Shown here: in pieces, positions 55,605 through 64,000 of the stretch
Layout: every line of letters begins with the position of its first letter
How positions within the stretch are numbered: position 1 is the stretch's first letter
NCBI GenBank assembly: GCA_003996215.1
Contig: QJPP01003110.1
Location: forward strand, 1 to 64,000
Direction of reading: 5' to 3'
DNA from: Jaltomata sinuosa
Lineage: Eukaryota; Streptophyta; Magnoliopsida; Solanales; Solanaceae
Length of the DNA stretch: 64,000 bases
Translations under genes and position numbers: made by a program
Notes under the pieces: model-generated
Seen by the model: the letters and a program-made list of their open reading frames with translations, nothing else
Database searches by the model: none
Told to the model about the DNA's origin: nothing

Positions 55605-55745
55605 TCATAGACTAGCGCCATTGGCGCTAACCTCGCATCATTGGTGCTGAAGGAGGGATAGTAGACTGGCACCACTAGTGCTGAATGAGGGAAAACAGAC
55701 TAGCGCCATTGGTGCTACCCCGGCGCCATTGGCGCTGATCACTGC
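55605..55745 (-). promoter_or_regulatory. Palindromic cluster AGCGCCATTGGCGCT
   Basis: Near-palindromes AGCGCCATTGGCGCT (55614-55628) and GGCGCCATTGGCGCT (55724-55738), with variants GCACCACTAGTGCT and AGCGCCATTGGTGCT between them. They fill the slot that holds GCGCAATTGCGC in the F1 copy at 2889-6288. Confidence 0.75.
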
Positions 55746-56215
55746 TCTGCTGTAGAAAACCAGCAAAATGAAATATTCCCTCGGGAGGTTCTGGCCACAA
55801 TAGAAACCCGATACTCACATACTAAACATGCAACTAGAGTAGAAATGATGTTTCGGACTTAACAGAATTAATGAAACTTCCATATGACGTCATCTCGGAG
55901 GAATGTTGACTCAATTCAACACTTGTTAAAACCAACCAAACACCTAAAATAAGCCCAGCACACCCGAGGACTGAACCACCCACCTACCTAATCCAAACTC
56001 GAAATTCTGAAGCTGATGGAATCATCATATTTCAAATTCGATGCTTTGATCAATAAAAGTTTGCCAAAGTCAAATTCTAACTCCAACTGGCCTAAAATCT
56101 CAAAAAGTTAGATAAAATCATACTAGAAGTTCCCAGTCCCTGACTAAAGGCCCAACTAGATCAAAATCAACATTCCGGAGCTAACGAAACTGTCGGAATT
56201 TGATTTCGAGAAGTC

Positions 56216-57431
56216 ACCACCATAAGTCTTCCAAGAAACCCTAAGATCCCATGTGAGGCTCATAAATGATTTGTACGGCCAAGTTTCGAATGATCGACAA
56301 GCCTTCAAAATCACAATTCTCACTTTGGTTTCTGTTAAAACTTTATATTCTAATGGATTATCATGAATCCATTTCTGGTTTGGTCTCTTTAGTGATTCAA
56401 CTATTTTTTGTTCTCTTGCTCACATTTTTCTCTTTTATAGGATGTGAAATTAGTGAAGTTTGGATACAAATTTGTTCTTGAATCTTGTGATCTTGTGTTG
56501 TTTACCCCTTTCTAGATTAATATATGTGAAAATTCTAACTAATATGATTAACCCTAAGTCTCCATGCTATGAACTAATTGTGAAAATGTGTTTATGGAGT
56601 TTTATTCTGAATTTCCTATAAAATGCCTCCATTTCTTTAACTGAATTTGTCATAATACTTGATTATGTGTGATAAATCTTATTTGATTTAAGTATGTGAT
56701 CTTTATAGAAAGATTGTGAAAGTTAACATATCTCTTGGCATGTATGTCAATCCGAAATCATGTGACATATTCGATTTGGCCACTATAGGGCTCGATTAGT
56801 ATTGACCTATGTGATTTCTCTTCCCTTTCTTCTCGATTTGAATATGGACTGCTTCTTATATGTTTTTTTTTTCTTTTGGCATGTGATAACTTGGTACTTG
56901 ATCATTTATGGTAATTTACTTCAACTTACCCCTTGACAACTTTCCATTACATGTGGTTGATTTCTTTTTTAAAAAATAATTTAAACAACTTAGTACTTGC
57001 ATAATTATGGAAGCCTTTCACCAATTCATTTTCCTTTTTTTATTTTTTTTAAATCAGGGCCTTAGTACTTGTTTAATTATGGTATGTTTTAATTGATTAA
57101 ATTATAGTGTAGAATATTTTTATCCTTTCTATAGCTCTAAATGGTAATTTTTGACCTTCTTACGCTTTTTAATTTGACTTTATTAATTAAGGAAAGAGAA
57201 TTCTCTGATTTACTCTTTTATTTACAAAAGACATCTACTCACTATAAAAGCAGCTTTTCCCTTTCATTTTTTTTCACACCTTTACTCAGTGCTCTTCTCT
57301 ACCATAAGATTTTTGAAACATTAATTCTACTGTGTCTTGAAGGGTTGATTTTTGAGATTCTCTCATTGTTTATTTGCTGCTAACTAGTTAGTTTTTCGAT
57401 CGAAGTATATTTCGATTCATTGGCATATTTC
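56216..57431. other. Unclassified AT-rich stretch with one TATA box
   Basis: 1.2 kb without similarity to the surrounding families that I can see. Long T runs and no extended reading frame. A good TATA box, CTATAAAAGCAG (57242-57253), on the plus strand is followed by a CT-rich leader-like segment. It may be a promoter of an unrecognised LTR or a host fragment. Confidence 0.35.
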
Positions 57432-60400
57432 TGTAATGATCATTCCGGTCATATTTACATTAATTCCTTCTTTGTACCGCTAGGGCTTTCCTGTAGCGGT
57501 GCCAAGTCATTTATGACTTGCTGGGACCAGTGGTTCGGTGCCCTGGTCATTCGTTTGGTCGTTTTGGCCATTTGCCAGTTTTAGAGATTTAACTTAGAAT
57601 ATCATTAACTTTAGTCAATATTCTTGGTAAACATGCTCGAAATTGAATTCTGACAGTTCTGTTAGCTCCAGAGCATGTATTTTGGACTGGAGGGATCCTG
57701 AGTCGGGTTCTGGGAGCTTTCAATTTAGTTTTGTCTGGGTTTTTGTTTTTTAGCAAAAGTTTGACTTGGGTCAATATTCAGAGAAGACGGCCTCAGATGG
57801 AAATGTCGTCCATTCTATTAGCTCTGAAATATCAACTTTGGGTTGGGGGAACCTTTGCTTTGAGTCCCGGGAATTGCAGACTTGTTTTGGGGTATTGAGT
57901 TCTGAGTTACTTTTGGGCGTAGGGCCCACTTTTCCTTAAAATGATCTCCGTTGGTAAATTCGTTGATTTCATTGAGTCCCGAATGTCATTTTCACTCAAA
58001 TAGCTCTATTGGTTTGTGAGTATCGGCTTTTGATTTTCCCGGAATGCCCCGTAGAAGTTTAGAAAATTGCAGATTTTTTTGTTGCGGGCCAACTTTAAAT
58101 AGTTGTTGACAGCTTTATTTTCAGCTTTTTCTTTCATTTTCCCAACTCGTTTTCTCCACCATTTTAACACCAAATTCCTTCGAATCTTCACCTGCTCTTA
58201 CCCGTAACTCGGAGGAATAATTTTTGCTGATCCAGGTGTGTTTCTTGGCCTCGTGAATAGGTAAAATCTCTTGTTAACTTCCGTTAATTTTCACAAATTT
58301 CATTCTCCGAATTATCGTTAATGTCGCTGCTTTATCATTGGTAAGCCTCTTCTTCTTCAAGCCTTGTTCTTCTCTTCAAGCTCAAAAACCTTCATGGTTG
58401 AGGCTCTTACAAGCTTGATTTTTCTTGGATTAAAGCTGCGTTGGAGAGATTGATTGTTTGTGGTAGCTGTAGTTCTGGTCCGTGGTCGATTCTTGCTTCT
58501 AAATTGGTACATTTCCGCCCTTAAAAATCGCAATTCTCCACTTTTGTTCTCATGAATTAGTAGTACTTCGGGGCTGTTTTGAGCCCCGAAATGAACTTTG
58601 TTTGTGCTCAAATTTTGAGCATGGGTTTCTAAATTCACCGCGTACATAATTGTAAATTTTATATTTTGTTTCACTGTGCGGACCTCGAGGGTCATTTTCT
58701 AACCCGATTTTTGGCTCGATTTTTCGTATAGCAATATGGGTGTCGTTCTTCTCGTCTTGACACATAGATTATGTTATTGATAGCATGGCAGCTTTCTGAG
58801 GCTGTTCAAAAGGGGAAGGGACACGAGTGATGGTTCATGTTTGCAATTTGGTCCCGAGGTAGGTTACGCTTTAAACTCCTTAGACTTCACATATATAGAA
58901 TAAAATTGTACCAATGGGCATCCTTGGGTTGGGTTTACTAGTTGGTACCATAGACCTTTATCGCTTCATTCATGTCCGATTCCTTACGTCCTCCGATGGT
59001 TATAGCACCTGCGATAGATGATATAATCACCCTTGTGGTCCTGTGAAGCCTTATATTGACTCTGGAACATAGATGATGGGAAATTGGGGATGTACGTGAG
59101 TCTCGGACATTGTTATTATTATTATAGAGCTGGCTATCTTTGCTATAGTATGATTGAAGCATGTGCAGGGCCGATAGATTGATTGTGAGCCATTGGGCTA
59201 TTAATTGTGATTGAGAATGCCATTATTATGCATATAAAATGGTTTTCTTCGTGATTTTACTACAGCTATGGCTTCGGGCCAACTATTGCTAAATTTCCAA
59301 ACCTTGCATGGCCCGTGGGGCTCGTTTTCAGTAAAAATGATTGAAAGAGGGTTTTACCATCTTAATAGATCTTCTTGGGGTAAGGGGGAATTAAAGAATG
59401 CTTTATCACTATTTCCACTTACACTAGACTCGGCGGGGTCGAGCGCTAGACTTATTTTACTAGAACTTCTGGGGTGATGCTAGACTCGGTGGGACCGTGC
59501 ACTAGGACTATTTAACTTCCTGATTTAGACCTGGATACTCTCCGGGCAGCTTTACTTGGGGATTTTCGACAATGCAGGGCATCTAATATGTTGGTCGGGG
59601 GCCTCCATGGACCTTTCCATTCCGGACCAGGGGCTACGTGCTGCGAGTACTGGAGGGGGGGTATACGGCATAGTAGAGGTATACGAGTGTCACCTTCCAT
59701 GATCCCATCTTTTGGGCCTTATAGGATGCCGAAAGCGGGTAACATACGTTACTACTATCACTCATGGCTTAGCATGGCATGTCATACCATTCATTTGTCT
59801 GAAGTTCCACCCTTGTTTACTGTTTATTGATTGTACCCTCTAGTAGTGTAGGATACCGGAGGGTTTGTCTTCACTTGTTTGTGTTCCTTGGGTGTATGGG
59901 CGTCCGTGAGACTGTAGGTAGACTTATTGTTACTATTTTGCTCTATTGGTTCCTATTGTGGTTCTTATGACTTTGGATATTGGTAAGGTTAAACTTGGGC
60001 TTCCAGTTGTTCATTTCTTGACTTGAGATTGCATGCTTAGTTGGGTTATCATTCATTGTATTCGAACATGTTTACTATTTTCTTGCTCTCCTTATCTATT
60101 CATTGAGGTTACCAGTATACCACATATTTTCTAAACTCTTCTTTGTATACTTGTTGTTGTGAGGATCCTGGGTACGTCTTTCTTTCTTTCGCGTGTGATG
60201 TGTATTCTTTTAGCTAGCCATATGTATTGTTCTTGCTTGTATTCCTTCAGTGCTAGCTTCCGTGTACTTCTTTGTTTCCTTCTGTGACTAGTTGTTTTCT
60301 ATTATGCTTATTACTGCTCTTTTATCTTATATGTGCCCAGTCGGCCTATGATACCTACTGGGTATCGGTTGCTTTGTAATTGGTGTTCATACTACACTCT

Positions 60401-60843
60401 GCATCTTCTGGTGCAGATCCTAGTATGGGCCATCGTTGTTAGCTCATTAGAGACTCGTGCGAGGAGCTATTTTTGAGATATTTTAGACTGAGGGTGAGCT
60501 CTTGGCGACCGAAGCTTAGCTTTTAGTTATATTTTATATCATGTATTCTATTACTACTCGGAGACATATGTATATATTGTTTTGGATCCTTTGTACTACT
60601 TATATGTAGTTCTAGCTCTATACTATGATACCAGGTTTTGAGGTTTTGGTTTTGCTTCCGCAGATGTATATATATTCCTGTATCTACTTTCTTGATCTTA
60701 TTTCCCTTGATTCTGCTTATTTATATCGTTCCTCTACAAAAGTGTTAAACGGTAGCCCATTACTAACCATTCTGGGCTAAGGGGATTGGTTTGCCTACTG
60801 GGGATTGTAAGTGCCATCATGACCGAGAAATTATGTTGTGACA
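57432..60843 (+). repeat. F1 5' LTR without palindrome array
   Basis: 3412 bp, TGTAATGATCATTCC to GTTGTGACA. Shares CCAGTGGTTCGG, the GGTTGGTACCATAGACC block and the TGTGCCCAGTCGGCCTATG block with the other F1 LTRs. At the position equivalent to 3495-3640 (about 58060-58100) there is AT-rich text and no palindromes. No gene. Confidence 0.85.
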
Positions 60844-60844
60844 G

Positions 60845-60858
60845 CTTGGTATCAGAGC
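60845..60858 (+). other. Primer-binding site, initiator tRNA-Met
   Basis: CTTGGTATCAGAGC, a perfect match, one base after the LTR end. Confidence 0.9.
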
Positions 60859-61053
60859 CTAGGTTCACCGGTATCATCGGTATAGGAGCCAATGTCTAGT
60901 AGAGTCCTGCGGATCGAGGCAAAGATGGTTGTACTCAATCTTCGGGAGGCTATAGTGACATATTAGGAAATATTACTCTCTTATTTGCTTCTGTATCATG
61001 TGTAACCTTGGAGTTTCTTGAAATCTCACTTGTTCTCGTTCATTCTTCCGCAG

Positions 61054-61675
61054 ATGGCTCGTACGAGATCATTGGTGTCGGGTGGAAATAAGCCTCCGAC
61101 TCTAGCTAGGGGCTAGGGAGGTCATAGAGGTAGGGGTCGAGGACGTCCCCGAGCAGCAGCAACGGCTAGAGTTGAGATAGGGCCCGAGTATGATCATGAG
61201 CCAGAGTTTTCTCCTGAGCAGCATGTGGATCAGGGGCAACCCAGGTACCACCTGCTTTAGTGCCTGCTTCAGCCTCAGCTTTGTCTTCATATATTCGGGG
61301 CTTACTGTTATAGTTGTTGGTTATGATTGGAGAGCAGCCTTTTGAGGCAACACATACATTCGCTCAGGGTGCAACCCTGGGTGCACCGAGTTCAGGAGCG
61401 CAACCCTGGGTGTACCGAGTTTATCGAGGTTATTCCGGTCCCATTAGTTGCACAGCCTCTTGTTCATCGCCCAGCTATGACAGAGATGGAGCAGAAGACG
61501 TTGGGTAGATTCTTGAGATTGGCATCTCTGAGGTTTGCTGGTACTTCTGGGCAGGACCCCCATGACTTTATTACTACTTGTGAAGAGATGTTGCACCATC
61601 TAGGGTTGTTGGAGACTCACGGGGTTGGCAATACTATATATCAGCTGGAGGGCCCAGCGCCGTTATGGTGGAGGG
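61054..61675 (+). pseudogene. gag: gag of F1 chromovirus, two frameshifts and an insertion
   Basis: The start at 61054 (MARTRSLVSGGNKPP) agrees with the other F1 gags. A stop occurs early (TAG after LARG). A one-base loss near 61230 and another break near 61400 shift the frame. From 61430 the conserved core is open: MTEMEQKTLGRFLRLASLRFAGT, DPHDFITTCEEMLHHLGLLETHG, YQLEGP-PLWW. At 61675 a T-type LTR interrupts it. The order and position agree exactly with residues of the gag at 32712-33794. Confidence 0.85.
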
Positions 61676-62670
61676 TGATGAATGCTCAAATCGTGCTCTC
61701 CAATTAGGAGGCCACGACGATCGTGCAACAAAACAAAATGTATAAACCCAATGGATGTCGGGGTCGTACCCAAGGGACTTGACTTAGCCAACTAGAGATT
61801 GTATGAGTTGATTTCAAAGCGAGAGTAATTGCTTAAACAAAAAGTAAAAGGATGGGGGGAATTGGGAAAGTTGTCATTACTAACACAATTCAACAAAAAA
61901 CAATAAAACTAAAGATGGGTGTACCAAGTGATTTAGAAGACTAGGGATGCATATCCGATGGGGCATTAGCTATAGTATGGGGTAATCATTAATTCACTTC
62001 TAATCTCACCTAAAGATATGAAAAGCGTTAGTCATAGGTGTGAAATGCTATCTCTCGATCAACATCCATATTTCCGATGATTTCGGTTAGAACATCATCA
62101 GTGTGATAAACAATCAACCAACATTAGCTTGGGGAGGTCGTCCTATTTCTAGCTCGGACCATTAAATAGGATATTCCTTCAATTAGAACTATTTCTAGCC
62201 TCTAATCTAGATGGATTCCCAAGTACCCACTAGCAATTTCACTTCCACAACTATGAAATTCTCTCCCGAGCAATCACATAGCTAAGTATTGTAAATTAAT
62301 GTTTGCAACCACCAATTTTAGGATTAAAACTTGGTGAAATTACTAGACCCATGTCAAATAAGCAATTATAGAGATGAATTAACAACACCCACACCCATTA
62401 GCTAAGCACCCATCATCAATACACCCCTAGACAAGAGAATTTAGCCACTCATAGTAGGAGAAGAAGAGATACAATCTGGGTAAGTCAAATTCCCATCCAT
62501 TATAGCTGAATCTCAAGTTCTAGAATCAAATTAGGCACACAAATTGTTAACCAAGAGATTTGGATTGAAACCCTCTTCTCAATGGAGGTGGAAAGTTGTT
62601 TACAAAGCAAAAACTATCTCTAAGACTCACGTCTGAAGTATTGTATTCACAAATTGAGCCTAAAATGGCC

Positions 62671-62679
62671 TTTTATATG
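62671..62679 (-). promoter_or_regulatory. TATA box of T LTR
   Basis: Minus strand ACATATAAAAGGCC. It lies about 50 bp downstream of the palindrome cluster in the direction of transcription. Confidence 0.6.
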
Positions 62680-62724
62680 TTCCCAAGTCGTCACCTAAAA
62701 TTAGGACAAGTTTGCCCTTTGGGA

Positions 62725-62965
62725 GGTGTGCGACGCGATGTGTGGTTTGCACGTTGCAATGTGCACGTCGCACACTTGCTTCAACTCAACCAGTAACTTC
62801 AACTAAAATTGTGGGCTTCGTGCGAAGGTGGTGCGTTCCGCACCACAGGATGTGCACGTCGCACAGCGACCGCACTCCCCTGTTGAATCCTCAACAACAT
62901 TAGCAGCTTCATGCGGAGGATGTGAAAACCGCACCTCGACGTGTGCGTGTCGCACAACCACCGCA
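62725..62965 (-). promoter_or_regulatory. Palindromic cluster GTGCGACGTGCAC type (T LTR)
   Basis: GTGCACGTCGCAC twice (62761-62773 and 62852-62864), GTGCGTTCCGCAC (62831-62843), GTGTGCGTGTCGCAC near 62942 and GTGCGACGCGATGTG near 62728. Full and half words fill 240 bp, starting about 220 bp inside the LTR. Confidence 0.75.
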
Positions 62966-63182
62966 TCTTGGTTCAGATTTTTCAACTTTTCTCAACTCTT
63001 CACACTTAGATCCTTTTTGGCTCTTTTTGGCTCTTTTTGGGTCCATATCCTTGTTCTTCATCTTCTATCAAAAGTACCTGCATAGACATCAAGAAAGGTC
63101 ATAAGAACCTCTAAATCAATTCAAAACATAGAAATAATTCATGGATATAGGCTCAATAAGTTGGTAGATTACCGACTTATCA

Positions 63183-64000
63183 AACCCCCAAACTTGAACT
63201 ATTGCTTGTCCTCAAGCAAGATACTCACAAGGAAACGAATGAATTACGCCAAGGCTCAATCAAGGCACAAAAGACTACTCTACACTAAAAATTTAAGAAA
63301 AATAAACAAACAAAAGACTCAAACAAAGGACTCAACTACTATGCTCATCTCAATTTGGACCACCACAAACTTAAGGCAATTGGTCATTTCAAAATCTTTT
63401 TCAAAAGGGCATCATTTCTCATTTAAAATCAAGGGAAGTTGACATTCAAAACAAGACATTAAAGCTTCTCAAGTCATTGGCATGGACCGTCAAGGTTTGC
63501 CTTGAGATTCGACACACAACTTATCTCATTCATTCCCCTCAATTGAAATAGAGACTTTATTCTTCAATTCGAGTTCATGATGCCACTCACCATAAGAGAG
63601 AATCCCACTCCCAATCATTCAATTCACAAAACACGGGATTATAAGAGAACCAATAAGACTCTCACTCTCTCAAGGAAGTTCAAGTGCATACGCGTCGAAC
63701 CATAGGCTTTCCCTTCATGTAAATCGCCACTAATGTAGGGTAGCCAAGATCGGAATCGCCAAAGACTTGCGGGTTACAATATTTGCTAGGTCTAAGGTGA
63801 GGATATCATTTGGTTCAAGTGACTACACCTCCCTAATGCTCTTTGTTCTCATTTTGAACACTGCTCACATTTTCCATTTCAACTTCACCGTATTCCTCCC
63901 TCGCACGACCCAAGATTTCGCCTTTTTAACTCATGATCATTCACACCTTATATCACCTTCACTTGGTAGCATCAATTTTTTTGCTTTTCAATTTGCTGAT
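63183..64000 (-). other. T element polypurine tract and 3' untranslated region
   Basis: Begins (minus strand, reading toward the LTR) with TTGAGGACAAGCAATAG and CAAGTTTGGGGG next to 63182. The remaining 0.8 kb is A/C-rich on the plus strand and has no credible gene; small frames such as 63161-63442 are not supported. Confidence 0.6.

Larger units (their letters stand above)
54857..56215 (-). repeat. F1 LTR fragment (U3 part)
   Basis: On the minus strand it follows F1 LTR landmarks from GTTAGCTCCGGAATG-like text (about 56170) to the CCGTAACCTACCTGTC and CCCAACCCAAGGAT blocks (about 54960 and 54900). Both true ends of the LTR are missing. It differs from the other F1 copies in its palindrome slot. 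No gene. Confidence 0.7.
57432..61675 (+). mobile_element. F1 chromovirus copy, cut in gag by T element
   Basis: Plus-strand copy with LTR (57432-60843), PBS and gag start. It is interrupted at 61675 in the gag core by a T-type LTR beginning TGATGAATGC. GAGGG at 61671-61675 would be the left target duplication. The remainder would lie right of the window. Confidence 0.85.
61676..63182 (-). repeat. T-type 3' LTR
   Basis: 1507 bp, minus strand TGATAAGTCGGTAATC at 63182 and GCATTCATCA at 61676. The PPT CAAGTTTGGGGG adjoins it on the minus strand (63184-63195). Contains the GTGCACGTCGCAC cluster and a TATA box. Confidence 0.75.
61676..64000 (-). mobile_element. Tat/Athila-like element, 3' LTR and internal end
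   Basis: Minus-strand LTR (61676-63182) followed by a polypurine tract and non-coding 3' internal sequence that runs off the window. It has inserted in the F1 gag. It resembles the element at 21868/51619. Long untranslated 3' regions are typical of Tat/Athila elements. No protein domain is in the window, so the lineage is inferred only from the PPT phrase and LTR start. Confidence 0.65.

Noticed and set aside
57141..57383. Open frame of 80 codons next to a TATA box
   Set aside because: Its start lies upstream of the TATA box, it is composed of low-complexity Leu/Phe/Ser codons from an AT-rich stretch, and it has no recognisable domain.
62596..63085. Several overlapping short frames rich in Cys, Arg and His
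   Set aside because: They arise from the palindromic GTGCGACGTGCAC words of the T-type LTR and have no protein support.
1..64000. tRNA or rRNA genes
   Set aside because: The TGGTATCAGAGC words are primer-binding sites next to LTRs. No cloverleaf or rRNA-like stretch was seen.

Overview
The window is a block of nested, mostly broken plant LTR retrotransposons. I found no convincing host gene, rRNA, tRNA or CRISPR array. Nearly all recognisable protein remnants belong to Ty3/gypsy chromoviruses: gag with CCHC knuckles, protease, reverse transcriptase, RNase H, integrase and a C-terminal chromodomain. Their LTRs end near TGTCACGACCC and sit beside a primer-binding site for initiator tRNA-Met. 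Long LTRs (2-3.4 kb) and a chromodomain fit the Tekay/Del branch. The LTR and protein style suggests a large-genome eudicot, most likely Solanaceae (pepper, tobacco, potato type); the species is inferred and cannot be proved here. Labels used below: F1 (3.2-3.4 kb LTR), F2 (2.2 kb), F3 (0.83 kb), F4 and F5 (2.0-2.1 kb, related), K (unresolved chromovirus), T (Tat/Athila-like LTR).

Layout. 1-1846: F5-like LTR (+). 1847-2328: T-like LTR fragment (-). 2889-7747: F1 LTR, PBS and stop-ridden gag (+), truncated. 7748-15202: rearranged F2 element (-). 15203-16920: remnant of another chromovirus (-), whose PBS abuts an F3 LTR (16921-17746). The same LTR also serves as the 3' LTR of the next element (17747-21867), which is broken in gag by a T-type element at 21868.

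The centre is a multi-layer nest. The T-type LTR (21868-22856 plus 51357-51619) is split by an F4 element spanning 22857-51351, flanked by the target duplication AAATG on both sides. That F4 element is itself broken twice. A 10.5 kb F1 element (26259-36754, target duplication GTCCC) sits in its integrase region. An F5 chain (gag-PBS-LTR-internal-LTR, 38618-47804) sits in its protease. Taking the pieces out leaves one F4 copy reading LTR, integrase, RT, protease, gag, LTR on the minus strand. To the right are a K element end (to 53590), unclassified AT-rich DNA, an F1 LTR fragment (-), a second F1 LTR plus gag (+, 57432-61675), and a T-type LTR (61676-63182) inserted in that gag, with its internal region running off the window.

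The most unusual signal is in the LTR promoters. LTRs of several families, including the Tat/Athila-like ones, carry a cluster of short degenerate palindromes in U3. The palindrome sequence differs between families, and even between F1 copies at the same slot. In the T-type LTRs and one F1 copy a clear TATA box follows the cluster at once. Other notable events are a copy of the RNA 5' leader pasted into the F2 gag region, and independent deletions that remove RNase H, part of integrase, or gag-RT sequence. No element here looks able to move by itself.
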